From Dactylosporangium vinaceum (GTDB lineage Bacteria > Actinomycetota > Actinomycetes > Mycobacteriales > Micromonosporaceae), in contig NZ_CP061913.1 of NCBI RefSeq assembly GCF_019904175.1, positions 3,534,001 to 3,598,000 on the forward strand: a stretch of 64,000 bases of DNA, given 5' to 3'. This document shows positions 41,284-49,783 of the stretch, in pieces (the stretch's first letter is position 1; each line of letters starts with the position of its first letter). Under the pieces are notes generated by a model. The model saw nothing but the letters and a program-made list of their open reading frames with translations. It searched no databases and was not told where the DNA came from. Made by a program: the position numbers and the translations under genes.

Positions 41284-44103
41284 TCAGGTGACGGTGTCGG
41301 TGCGGGTGGCGCTCAGCACGGCGGCGAGCCGGCCGCGGGAGGTGATGCCGAGCTTGGGGAAGATCCGGTACAGGTGGGTGCTGACGGTGCGGTGCGACAG
41401 GAACAGCCGCTGGCCGATCTCGCGGTTGGACAGGCCCTCCGCGGCCAGTTCGGCGATCTGGGCCTCCTGCGGCGACAGCCGCTCCCGCGGGCTCGACGTC
41501 GGCTGCCACCCGCGCTCGCCGGTCGCCCGCAGCTCCCGGTCGGCCCGCTGCGCCCAGGTGCGCGCGCCGACCGCCTCGAACGTGGCCCGGGCCGCCCGGA
41601 GGGGGTCCCGGGATTCGAGGACCCGCCGCCGCCGGCGCAGCCACGTGCCGTAGGCGAGTTCGGCCCGGGCCCGGTGCCACGGCAGGTGCCGGCTCTCCCC
41701 GTCGAGGGCGGCCCGGAACAGCGGCTCGGCCTGCGCCGCGCCGGCCAGGACCGCCCGTGAGTACTCCAGGGCCAGCTTCGCCCCGGTGGCGGGGGAGCCG
41801 CCGGCGACCGCCTCGACGGCGGCCAGCGCCGCGCGCGCCTCGGCGTGCCGGCCGATGGGGACGGCCGCGTCGGCCAGGTGGCTCAGCGTCCACACCTGCT
41901 GCACGCGCTGGAACGCCGGGTCGTCGGGCTGGAACACCCGGCGCAGCTCGCCGAACGCCTGCTCGGGCCGGTTCGCGCCGAGCTCGGCGATCCCGCGGGC
42001 CAGCTGCACCCCGGCGAGCAGCGACGACGCCGCATTGGGGGTGCGCAGGGCCACGTGCTGGGCGTCGGTGAGCAGTTCGTGGCGGGTGTCCCAGCCCCGC
42101 CCCACCCCGTCGATGAGCGCGATCGCGATCCGGGCGGTGGCCGCCCACAGCGACTGCCCGGTCTCGTCGGCCAGGCGCATGGCCTCGTCGGCGGAGCGGG
42201 ACATGTCGAACGTCCCGAGGTACACCTCGGCCCACGCCCGGATCGCGAGGGCCTCGGCGAGCAGGCTCATCCGCCCCTGGGCCCGCAGCTCGTTGATCGG
42301 CGAGGACAGGAACGCGGCGGCCCGACGGAAGTCGCCGGTGCAGAACGCCGCGATTCCCAGCAGCCCGGCCAGGTCCGGCCGCCCGTCCGCGTCGGCGCTC
42401 CACCGCCCGAGCTGCTCGATGACCGCCGGGCCCTGCTCGTTGGGTTCGGACAGCGCGCAGATGGCCAGCAGCGCCGGGTCGTCCTCGGGCCGGCCCGTCC
42501 GCCGTGCGGCGAGCACGATGTCGTGGCGCAGTCCGGCCCCGGGGTCGCGCCACCAGACCCGCCGCGCCGCTCCGACCAGCAGCTGCACGGCCAGGTCGAG
42601 GTCGCCATCGCCGGTGGCCCGCCGCGCCATGTCGAGCAGGTGCCGGACCTCGGCGGGCTCGCCGGTCGACCCGTCGTGGAACACCCCGTCGAGCCACGCC
42701 AGCCGCGATCGGTCCCGCGCCCGCAGGTCCATGCCCCCGACCTGGGCCTTGATCTGCTCGACCTGGCCGTGGCGCCCCAGCTGGTATCCGAGCTCGGCCG
42801 CGCTCAGCAGCCGCCCCGCCCGGTCCTGCGGGTCCGGGCTCAGCGCGGCCGCCCGCTCCAGCCACGCCGCCGCCGACGCGATGGCCCCCCGCCGCCGCGC
42901 GTTGCCGGCCGCCCGCTCCAGTTCGGCCGCGACCGTCTCGTCCCGCCCGGCGACCGCCGCGGCGCGGTGCCACACCGCCCGATCGGAGTGCGCCGGCAGG
43001 ACCGCGGCCAGCGCCCGGTGGGCCTGCTCCCGCACGGCCGCCGGCATCGCCTGCCGCAGTGCCGAGCCGACAAGCGGATGCCTGATGGTGTACTGCTCCC
43101 CGCCCCCGCTCAGCAGCCCGTGCTCGAACGCGGGCCGGGCCGCGGCCCGATCCAGTGGCGCCCCGTGCAGCGCGGCCGCCGCGGCGAGGACGTCGTCGAG
43201 ATTGTCGCCGTCGTCGATCGCGGCCACGGTCAGGATCGCCTGGACGGCCGCCCCGAGGTGCTCGGCCCGCGCGGCGAACGCCCGCTCCAGCCGCGTGGTC
43301 ATGGGCAGCTCGTCGTCCAGCTCGCCGCCGGCGTGCCGCCCGGACTCCACCGCCTCGGCGAACTCCAGCAGCGCCAGCGGGTTGCCGCGGGCCTGCCGCA
43401 GCACCCGCTCCCGCACCGCCGGGGCCAGCCCGGGCGCCCGTGCGTCGAGCAAGGCCGCCGCGGCGTCGTCGTCGATACCGTGCAGCTGCGTCCATCCGAC
43501 GGTCTGGGCGTCGATGGACGGCGGCCCGGGCCGGGCGGTGCACAGCAGCACCACGCGCTCCCCGGCGATGCGCCGCGCCACGAACGCGAGGGCGTCGATC
43601 GACGATTGGTCGATCCACTGCAGGTCGTCGAGGCCGACAAGCACCGGCGCCCGGGAGGACGCGTCGACGATCAGCTCCAGCGCGGCCAGGTAGGCGAAGA
43701 AGCCGCTGGCCGGTGGCGTCTGGGCCGGCGGGGCAGGTGCCGGCCGATCGTGCGGGTTCTCCGCGGCGTCGTCGCTCATGGCGAAGCAGGCGAGCAGGGC
43801 GTCGCGCTGCATCCCGGGCAGCCGGTCGGCGTTGGCCAGCAGCGGCCGCAGCACCTGGTGCAGGCCGGCGAACGGCAGGTGCGTCTCCGACTGGCGGCCG
43901 CGCGCGACGAGCACCGTGAACCCGTGCCCCCGCGCGTGGTCGACGGCCGCCGCCAGCATGGCGCTCTTGCCGACGCCGGCCTCGCCGAGCAGGCCGATCG
44001 CCCGCCCCTGCGCGCCGGCGTCGTCGAGCTGCGCGAAGAGGGCGCCGAGTTCGGCGTCCCGCCCGAGCAGCGACGGTCCGGGGTCCGGGCGTGTCGGGGG
44101 CAT
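41284..44103 (-). CDS. LAL-type (large ATP-binding LuxR) transcriptional regulator
   Basis: This 939-residue regulator has an N-terminal STAND/AAA ATPase with Walker A GEAGVGKS (40-47), Walker B VLVGLDDLQWID (154-165) and the RGNPLALLEFA sensor. The middle 400-850 is a helical repeat (TPR-like) region. A C-terminal LuxR HTH (about 875-935) reads RLSPQEAQIAELAAEGLSNREIGQRLFLSHRTVSTHLYRIFPKLGI. Length and order match LAL/MalT-type regulators that activate catabolic or biosynthetic genes on ligand binding. The target is unknown; neighbours are the AKR gene upstream on the same strand and the two-component operon downstream. Confidence 0.94.
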   Translation of the reverse strand: MPPTRPDPGPSLLGRDAELGALFAQLDDAGAQGRAIGLLGEAGVGKSAMLAAAVDHARGHGFTVLVARGRQSETHLPFAGLHQVLRPLLANADRLPGMQRDALLACFAMSDDAAENPHDRPAPAPPAQTPPASGFFAYLAALELIVDASSRAPVLVGLDDLQWIDQSSIDALAFVARRIAGERVVLLCTARPGPPSIDAQTVGWTQLHGIDDDAAAALLDARAPGLAPAVRERVLRQARGNPLALLEFAEAVESGRHAGGELDDELPMTTRLERAFAARAEHLGAAVQAILTVAAIDDGDNLDDVLAAAAALHGAPLDRAAARPAFEHGLLSGGGEQYTIRHPLVGSALRQAMPAAVREQAHRALAAVLPAHSDRAVWHRAAAVAGRDETVAAELERAAGNARRRGAIASAAAWLERAAALSPDPQDRAGRLLSAAELGYQLGRHGQVEQIKAQVGGMDLRARDRSRLAWLDGVFHDGSTGEPAEVRHLLDMARRATGDGDLDLAVQLLVGAARRVWWRDPGAGLRHDIVLAARRTGRPEDDPALLAICALSEPNEQGPAVIEQLGRWSADADGRPDLAGLLGIAAFCTGDFRRAAAFLSSPINELRAQGRMSLLAEALAIRAWAEVYLGTFDMSRSADEAMRLADETGQSLWAATARIAIALIDGVGRGWDTRHELLTDAQHVALRTPNAASSLLAGVQLARGIAELGANRPEQAFGELRRVFQPDDPAFQRVQQVWTLSHLADAAVPIGRHAEARAALAAVEAVAGGSPATGAKLALEYSRAVLAGAAQAEPLFRAALDGESRHLPWHRARAELAYGTWLRRRRRVLESRDPLRAARATFEAVGARTWAQRADRELRATGERGWQPTSSPRERLSPQEAQIAELAAEGLSNREIGQRLFLSHRTVSTHLYRIFPKLGITSRGRLAAVLSATRTDTVT

Positions 44104-44146
44104 GGTGATGTGACATTACCCAATCGCCGCCGCATCGCGCCGGTGG

Positions 44147-45013
44147 CTATCGGCCGATCCGGTCCAGCTCCGTCAGGTCGTCGGGGGAGAGCTGCGTCGC
44201 GGCGCCGTCGATGTTCTCGTGGAGGTGCTCGCTGGCTGCGGTACCCGGGATGAGCAGGATGTTCGGCGAGCGCTGCAGCAGCCAGGCCAGGGCCACTCCC
44301 ATCGGCTTCGCGCCGAGCCGGTCGGCCACGCTCGACAGTGCCGTGGACTGCAGCGGGCTGAACCCGCCGAGCGGGAAGAACGGCACGTAGGCGATCCCGT
44401 CCGCGGCGAGCGCGTCGATCAGCTCGTCGTCGTGGCGGTACGCGAGGTTGTACATGTTCTGCACGCACACGATGGGTGCGATGGAGCGGGCCTCGGCCAC
44501 CTGTGCCGCGGTGGCGTTGCTGACCCCGAGGTGCCGGATGAGGCCTTCGCGCTGCAGTTCGGCGAGCGTCTCGAAGGCCTCGGCGAGGGACCCGTCCTGC
44601 GGCCCCTGCGCGTTGCCGAGCCGGAGGTTGACCAGGTCGAGCCGGTCGAGTTTGAGCAGGTCGAGGTTGTCGTGCACGGCCCGCCGCAGGCTTGCCGGGT
44701 CTCGCGCCGGCGGCCATCCGCCCTGTGCGTCGCGGCCGGCGCCGACCTTGGTGACGATGTGCAGCCCGGCCGGGTAGGGGTGCAGCGCCTCCCGGATCAG
44801 CCGGTTGGTGACGTGCGGCCCGTAGGCGTCAGCGGTGTCGATGTGCGTGATACCGAGCTCGACGACTTCGCGCAGCAGTGCCCGCGCGCCGTCCGGGTCG
44901 TGGGGCGGCCCCATGACGTAGGGCCCGGCGAGCTGCATGGCGCCGTAGCCGAACCGTGTGACGGTCAGATCGCCCAGCGTCCAGGTGCCGCCGGGAAGAG
45001 AGGTGAACGACAT
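44147..45013 (-). CDS. Aldo/keto reductase
   Basis: This 288-residue NADPH-dependent reductase is of the AKR superfamily. The (beta/alpha)8 fold shows ITHIDTADAYGPHVTNRLI with catalytic Asp and Tyr, HIVTKVGAGR with the Lys, RHLGVSNATAAQV and VALAWLLQRSPNILLIPGT for the coenzyme site. The usual catalytic His position is replaced in LVNLRLGN, as in the pyridoxal-reductase-like AKR8 branch, so substrate class may be unusual. ATG 45013 is divergent from an HxlR gene with a perfect palindrome between; HxlR probably regulates it. Confidence 0.9.
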   Translation of the reverse strand: MSFTSLPGGTWTLGDLTVTRFGYGAMQLAGPYVMGPPHDPDGARALLREVVELGITHIDTADAYGPHVTNRLIREALHPYPAGLHIVTKVGAGRDAQGGWPPARDPASLRRAVHDNLDLLKLDRLDLVNLRLGNAQGPQDGSLAEAFETLAELQREGLIRHLGVSNATAAQVAEARSIAPIVCVQNMYNLAYRHDDELIDALAADGIAYVPFFPLGGFSPLQSTALSSVADRLGAKPMGVALAWLLQRSPNILLIPGTAASEHLHENIDGAATQLSPDDLTELDRIGR

Positions 45014-45034
45014 GGCTCCACTTTGGTGGGGTAG

Positions 45035-45067
45035 CTTCCTATTGGGAAGTGCGCACTTTAAAGTGCG
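45035..45067. promoter_or_regulatory. HxlR operator region (two inverted repeats)
   Basis: CGCACTTTAAAGTGCG (45052-45067) is a perfect 16-bp palindrome. CTTCC and GGAAG (45035-45039 and 45045-45049) form a weaker second repeat. Both lie in the 78-bp divergent gap between the aldo/keto reductase and HxlR. Confidence 0.7.
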
Positions 45068-45091
45068 TAGCGCACCTCGAGGGGGATCTCC

Positions 45092-45481
45092 ATGACCCGG
45101 ACCAAGGCCGAGTACGACGCCTACCTGTCCGTCTGCCCGAGCCACAAACTCCTGGAGCGCATCTCCGGCAAGTGGGTGGCGCTGATCCTCGCCGCCCTGG
45201 GCAGTGGCCCGCAGTGCACCGGCTCGCCCGGCCCGATGCGCTACTCGGAGCTGTCGCGCCTGCTGGCCGGCGTGAGCCAGAAGATGCTCACCCAGACCCT
45301 GCGCGCCCTGGAACGCGACGGTCTGATCTCCCGCACGGTCACGCCCACCGTCCCGGTCACCGTCACCTACGAGCTGACCGATCTGGGCCTGTCCCTGCAC
45401 GCCACCATGCGCACGCTGAAGCTCTGGGCCCAGGAGCACATGGACGACGTCTTCACCAACCGCGCCGTCTACGACAGCTGA
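45092..45481 (+). CDS. HxlR-family transcriptional regulator
   Basis: This 129-residue winged-helix protein carries the HxlR signature: a conserved N-terminal Cys (VCPSHKLLERISGKWVALILAAL), then MRYSELSRLLAGVSQKMLTQTLRALERDGLISRTVTPTVPVTVTYELTDLGLSL. The redox-active Cys near the N-terminus fits regulators that sense quinones or aldehydes. It starts at ATG 45092 and probably controls the divergent aldo/keto reductase through CGCACTTTAAAGTGCG. Confidence 0.95.
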   Translation: MTRTKAEYDAYLSVCPSHKLLERISGKWVALILAALGSGPQCTGSPGPMRYSELSRLLAGVSQKMLTQTLRALERDGLISRTVTPTVPVTVTYELTDLGLSLHATMRTLKLWAQEHMDDVFTNRAVYDS

Positions 45482-45627
45482 GCACTGCGCGGCCGGCCGG
45501 CCCGCGAGCGGCGCACGGCCCGGTGCGGTGCCCGCGCGGGCGGCGCGCATCCGGCGCTGGTTCGCCGACATGCGCGGCTCGATCGCGGGTAGCAACCGGC
45601 GACTCGACAGAACGGGAGGTACCGCAG

Positions 45628-46077
45628 ATGCCGGTGCTGGCAATCCATCGGTTTGAACGCTTCTTTCGCGCGGCGGCGAGCCTGGACGTGGACAAGAGTG
45701 ACGTCAAACGCTACGACGACTTCGTCGACGAGAAGGTGTACGACCTGCTGCTGATCGCCCAGGCGAGAGCGAAGGCCGACGGCCGCGACATCGTCGCGCC
45801 GCACGACATACCCGTGACGAAGGGCCTGCAGGAGCGCATCCACGAGTTCCGGCGGCTGGACGAGGAGATCGAGCTGCGTCCCATCCTCGAGACGATCACG
45901 GCCCGGCCGCCGCTGGATCTGGCCCTCGGCGATGAGACGGAGCGCCGGCTGCCGGACATCGTCGGTGGCCTGAGCGTCGCACTCGCGCGTACTTTCAAGG
46001 TCATGGATCCGCGGCTGAAGAATCCGCAGACCGACGACTGGGACCGGGCGCTGCGGATCTGCGACCTTCTGCTCTGA
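45628..46077 (+). CDS. DUF1931 histone-fold protein
   Basis: This 149-residue protein of the DUF1931 family, whose structural members contain two histone-fold-like helices, is found mainly in thermophiles and some actinobacteria. It matches full length: PVLAIHRFERFFRAAASLDVDKSDVKRYDDFVDEKVYDLLLIAQARAKADGRD over the first fold and LEDxxGGL-like LPDIVGGLSVALARTFKVMDP later. GGGAGG precedes ATG 45628. A strong terminator follows. I infer DNA binding or nucleoid structuring under stress, from the fold only. Confidence 0.88.
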   Translation: MPVLAIHRFERFFRAAASLDVDKSDVKRYDDFVDEKVYDLLLIAQARAKADGRDIVAPHDIPVTKGLQERIHEFRRLDEEIELRPILETITARPPLDLALGDETERRLPDIVGGLSVALARTFKVMDPRLKNPQTDDWDRALRICDLLL

Positions 46078-46108
46078 AGGCGATGCACCGACGGCAGGCC
46101 CGGCCGGG

Positions 46109-46144
46109 CTCCGCGCTCGTCTGTGTCGATCGACGAGCGCGGAG
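46109..46144. terminator. Strong hairpin terminator between convergent genes
   Basis: CTCCGCGCTCGTC (46109-46121) and GACGAGCGCGGAG (46132-46144) form a perfect 13-bp stem with a 10-base loop. It lies between the DUF1931 gene and the convergent general-stress-like gene and should work both ways. Confidence 0.85.
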
Positions 46145-46185
46145 GCCCGACGGGTCGCGGAGCCGGTGGCGCTCGAGGCTGCCGG

Positions 46186-46758
46186 TCAGCTGTGCGGGTC
46201 GCTCGGCGGCCGGCTGAGCATCTCGCGGGCCTGGTCGGCGACGTCGGCGTCGACGATGACGGTGTAGTGGTCGGCCTGCAGGGTCGGGGTGGAGGTGAAG
46301 TCGCGTTCGCCTCTGGTCATGGCGTGGGCGATCGCGCCCCAGACGGCGCCCCAGACGGCGCCGGCGATGACGGCGAAGAGCAGGACCCGCCACCATGCGC
46401 CGACGGCGAAGGCGCCGAGCAGGATGCCGATCAGCAGGCCGAACCACGCGCCGGTGCCGGCGCCGGCGAGCGCCGCCCGGCCGGTCGTCAGCCGACCGTG
46501 TACCTGCTCGACCAGCCGCAGGTCGGAGCCGACGATCCGGACGCGGTCGACCGGGAAGTTGTTGTCGGAGAGGAAGTCGACAGCGCGTTGTGCGCTTGCG
46601 TAGTCGGCGTAGCTGGCGACGGCGACGGTGGCCGGTCCGGTGCCGGTACGGCCCTCGGGAGTGTCGCCGTCGCGCGCTGCCGGGCGGGTGCCGGACGGGC
46701 CCCGCGGCATGGTTTCGTTGTCGTGAAGGCCGAATGTGCTGCGGCTCGGGTGCGTCAT
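46186..46758 (-). CDS. General stress protein 17M-like membrane protein
   Basis: In this 190-residue protein, residues 40-85 form a YflT/GSP17M-like ferredoxin-type domain (VAVASYADYASAQRAVDFLSDNNFPVDRVRIVGSDL). A Gly/Ala-rich double membrane segment follows (TGAWFGLLIGILLGAFAVGAWW and LFAVIAGAVWGAVWGAIAHAM), then a second strand pair (HYTVIVDADVADQAREML). Family members are sigma-B-type stress proteins. ATG 46758 has GGGAGC upstream. Position in the stress block supports a general-stress role. Confidence 0.85.
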   Translation of the reverse strand: MTHPSRSTFGLHDNETMPRGPSGTRPAARDGDTPEGRTGTGPATVAVASYADYASAQRAVDFLSDNNFPVDRVRIVGSDLRLVEQVHGRLTTGRAALAGAGTGAWFGLLIGILLGAFAVGAWWRVLLFAVIAGAVWGAVWGAIAHAMTRGERDFTSTPTLQADHYTVIVDADVADQAREMLSRPPSDPHS

Positions 46759-46858
46759 GTCATGCTCCCGTCATGGCGCGTCGTGGGGCGAACTGCCGGC
46801 TCTACCCGGGCCGGCGCCGCCTAACCGCCCCTGCGTCGGCGGCGCCGGGCTGCGTGGG

Positions 46859-48283
46859 TCAGCCGAGCGCGTCGGTGATGGGCGTGTCCGCGGGCATGGT
46901 GACGACCAGCTTCCGGTTGGCGAACTCCTTGAAGCCGATGGAGGACAGCTCCCGCCCGTAGCCGGACAGTTTGATGCCGCCGAAGGGCAGTTGCGGTTCG
47001 GACGACGTCGGGTGGTTGATCCACACCATGCCGGTGTCGATCCGGTCCGCGACCGACCGGGCCCGCTCCAGATCGGTGCCGAACACGGCGCCGCCGAGGC
47101 CGTACGGCGAGTCGTTGGCCAGCGCGACCGCGTCGTCATCGCTGTCCACCTCATGGACAACGGCGACCGGACCGAACAGTTCCTCGCGATAGGCGCGCAT
47201 CGCCGGGGTGACACCGACGAGGACGGTGGGTTGCATGAACGCGCCGGGGCGATCGATGCGGCCGCCGCCGGTGACGGCGACGGCGCCCTTGTCGAGGGCG
47301 TCGCGGACCTGGTCCGACAGCTTCTCGGCGGCCCGCTCCGAGGACATCGGCGCCAGCGTGGTGGCCTCGTCGGCGGGATCGCCGGGCCGCAGCGCGCGCA
47401 TCCGCTGGGCCAGGGCGGTCACGAACCCCTCGTACGCGCCGGACAGCACGATCATCCGCTTGGCGCTCACGCAGCTCTGCCCCATGTTGTGCATGCGCCC
47501 CGCCATGGCCGCGTCGACGGTGTGCCCGAGGTTGTCGCCGTCGAGGACGATGAACGGATCGCTGCCGCCCAGTTCCAGGACGCTCTTCTTGGTGCTGCGC
47601 CCGGCGGCGGCCCCGACGCTGGCGCCGCCGCGCTCGCTGCCGGTCAGCGATGCGCCGCGCACGACGTCGAGCTCCACGACGCGGTCGAACTCGGAGCCGG
47701 TGATCAGCAGGTTGGTGTACACCCCCTGCGGTATCCCCGCGTCGGCGAACAGCCGCTCCATGGCGAGCGCCGTCTGCGGGGTGTTGCTCGCGTGCTTGAG
47801 CAGGATCGTGTTGCCCAGCACCAGATTGGGTCCGGCGAACCGCACCACCTGGTACACCGGGAAGTTCCATGGCTGGGCGCCTGCTATCACGCCCAGGGGA
47901 TCGTTGACGACGGCGGCCGATCCGCCGTCGAGCTCCAGCGGCTCGTCGGCGAGCAGTCTGGGCCCCTCGTCGGCGCAGTACTGCAGGATCCTCGCGGAAA
48001 GGTCCATCTCGGCGCGGCTGTGCCTGATGAGCTTGCCCATCTCCAGCGTCGCCAGCTGGGCCAGCTCCTCGCCGCGTTCGCGGAGCAGCCGCGCGGCCCG
48101 CGCGAGCACAGCGGCCCGCTCGTCGACGCCGGCCCGGCGCCAGGACTGGAATGCGCGGTGCGCGCGCTGCGCCGCGTCGTCGACGGCCTCGGGGCTCATC
48201 GGCGGGAACTCACGGACGATCTGGTTGTTGTAGGGGTTGACGGTGGCGATCGGGCTGTGCCGGACAGCGGAGGACGTGGACAT
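46859..48283 (-). CDS. NAD(P)-dependent aldehyde dehydrogenase, succinate-semialdehyde type
   Basis: This 474-residue aldehyde dehydrogenase is most like GabD-type succinate-semialdehyde dehydrogenases by its first motif [15 protein letters not shown] and the compact length. The catalytic Cys271 is in [11 protein letters not shown] and the base Glu237 in [10 protein letters not shown]; the C-terminal [19 protein letters not shown] is typical. ATG 48283 is preceded by GAGGAA. Near glutamate decarboxylase, it could complete a GABA shunt, but no GABA aminotransferase gene is in the window. It is divergent from the AKR gene at 48389. Confidence 0.92.
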   Translation of the reverse strand: MSTSSAVRHSPIATVNPYNNQIVREFPPMSPEAVDDAAQRAHRAFQSWRRAGVDERAAVLARAARLLRERGEELAQLATLEMGKLIRHSRAEMDLSARILQYCADEGPRLLADEPLELDGGSAAVVNDPLGVIAGAQPWNFPVYQVVRFAGPNLVLGNTILLKHASNTPQTALAMERLFADAGIPQGVYTNLLITGSEFDRVVELDVVRGASLTGSERGGASVGAAAGRSTKKSVLELGGSDPFIVLDGDNLGHTVDAAMAGRMHNMGQSCVSAKRMIVLSGAYEGFVTALAQRMRALRPGDPADEATTLAPMSSERAAEKLSDQVRDALDKGAVAVTGGGRIDRPGAFMQPTVLVGVTPAMRAYREELFGPVAVVHEVDSDDDAVALANDSPYGLGGAVFGTDLERARSVADRIDTGMVWINHPTSSEPQLPFGGIKLSGYGRELSSIGFKEFANRKLVVTMPADTPITDALG

Positions 48284-48388
48284 GGGTTCCTCCCTCGCGC
48301 AACGGTTGGAAGCGTGCACTGCTACCCCGCGAACGCAGCCTCAACCCGGCGGAGGTTTGCCCACCGAATCCCGAGGTAGTGCGCGGCG

Positions 48389-49240
48389 ATGAAGACGTTG
48401 AGCATGCGGATGGTGGAGCTGCCGGCCGGCGAGCAGCTACCGGTGCTGGGGCAGGGCACCTGGGGGTTGGGCGAGGACCCGAAGCGCCGTGACGAAGAGC
48501 TCACCGCGCTGCGGCTGGGCCTCGACCTGGAGATGACCCTTATCGACACCGCCGAGATGTACGGCGGCGGTGCCGCCGAACGGCTCGTCGGTGACGCGGT
48601 CTTCGACCGCCGCGACGAAGTGTTCCTGGTGACGAAGGTGCTGCCGGAGCACGCCGACCAGGTGGGCGCGATCGAGGCCTGCCACCGCAGCCTGCACCGG
48701 CTGCGGACCGATCACATCGACATGTACCTGCTGCACTGGCCCGGCCCCGTGCCCGTCGAGGAGACCGTCGAGGCGTTCACTGTCCTGCAGCAGCAGGGCA
48801 AGATCCGGTTCTGGGGCGTCAGCAACTTCGACACCACCGACCTGCTGGAGGTCTCCGCGGCACCCGACGGCAACTCGGTGCAGACCGACCAGGTGCTGTA
48901 CAACCTGGCCCATCGTGGCATCGAATGGGATCTGCTGCCGGCGTGCCAGCGCTCCGGGCTGACCGTGATGGCCTACGCGCCGTTCGACCACCGGGGATCC
49001 GTGGTGCGCCACCCGGCGGTCGTGGCCGTCGCCGAGCGCCATGGCGCCACCCCGGCGCAGGTGGCCCTGGCGTGGGTGCTCCGCCAGGACGGGGTCACGA
49101 CGATCCCGAAGGCCGCCTACCCGGAGCACACCGCGGAGAACCGCGCCTCGCTGGACCTCCGCCTGACCACGGAGGACTTCGCCGACCTCGACCGTGCGTT
49201 CCCGCCGCCGGACGGCCCGACGCCGTTGGAGGTGATCTGA
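48389..49240 (+). CDS. Aldo/keto reductase
   Basis: This 283-residue AKR is of the 2,5-diketo-gluconate reductase/AKR4-5-like group. Catalytic residues are Asp and Tyr in MTLIDTAEMYGGGAAERL, Lys in EVFLVTKVLP and His in DMYLLHWPGP. The coenzyme motif is VALAWVLRQDGVTTIPKA. It could reduce an aldehyde such as succinate semialdehyde or methylglyoxal; this is inference from the neighbouring dehydrogenase. Thioredoxin follows 33 bases downstream on the same strand. Confidence 0.93.
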   Translation: MKTLSMRMVELPAGEQLPVLGQGTWGLGEDPKRRDEELTALRLGLDLEMTLIDTAEMYGGGAAERLVGDAVFDRRDEVFLVTKVLPEHADQVGAIEACHRSLHRLRTDHIDMYLLHWPGPVPVEETVEAFTVLQQQGKIRFWGVSNFDTTDLLEVSAAPDGNSVQTDQVLYNLAHRGIEWDLLPACQRSGLTVMAYAPFDHRGSVVRHPAVVAVAERHGATPAQVALAWVLRQDGVTTIPKAAYPEHTAENRASLDLRLTTEDFADLDRAFPPPDGPTPLEVI

Positions 49241-49273
49241 CATGACCGCTGCGGCTCAGGGTAGGTCGGGCGT

Positions 49274-49708
49274 ATGAGCAGCGGGATCGTCACCTGCTCG
49301 CACTGCGGGCGCCGCAACCGTGTCCCTGCGGCTGCCCCCGGCGTCCCGCGGTGCGGCAACTGCCATCGGCCCCTGCCGTGGATCGCCGACGCGACCGACA
49401 CCACGTTCGCCGCGGTGGTCGAGCAGTCGGCCCTCCCGGTGGTGGTCGACCTGTGGGCGACCTGGTGCGGGCCGTGCCGCATGGTCACGCCCGCCCTGGA
49501 GCAGATCGCCCGGGAGTTCGCCGGCACCCTGAAGCTCGTCAAGGTCGACGTGGACGCCGCTGCGGCGGTGTCCCGGCGCTTCGACGTGAAGGCGGTACCG
49601 ACGCTGCTGATCATGCACGACGGCAAGGTCCTCGCACGCAGGTCCGGTGCCGCGCCCGCGACCGCGCTGCGGGAATGGGCCGGGTCGGTGCTGACGAGCA
49701 TTCACTGA
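49274..49708 (+). CDS. trxC: Thioredoxin 2-type (zinc ribbon) thioredoxin
   Basis: This 144-residue thioredoxin has the N-terminal zinc-binding extension of TrxC: Cys8, Cys11, Cys27 and Cys30 in CSHC and CGNC. The thioredoxin domain then has the active site WCGPC (64-68) and the cis-Pro loop AVPTLLI. It reduces protein disulfides and, through the zinc finger, responds to oxidative stress. Its reductase is unclear because the TrxR-like protein at 52082 lacks the CxxC. It is co-directional with the AKR and GAD genes. Confidence 0.94.
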   Translation: MSSGIVTCSHCGRRNRVPAAAPGVPRCGNCHRPLPWIADATDTTFAAVVEQSALPVVVDLWATWCGPCRMVTPALEQIAREFAGTLKLVKVDVDAAAAVSRRFDVKAVPTLLIMHDGKVLARRSGAAPATALREWAGSVLTSIH

Positions 49709-49783
49709 TGACCCGGCGTCCCCGGTGCCGGTCCGCGGCAGGGCGCCCGGCGGTCGTCTCGCAGCCGGACAGGAGGTCAAGGC

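Noticed and set aside
39827..44116. 1429-codon open frame on the minus strand
   Set aside because: It runs antisense to the response regulator and kinase and out of frame through the LAL gene. Such long false frames are expected at this GC content; the LAL frame has clear Walker and LuxR motifs instead.
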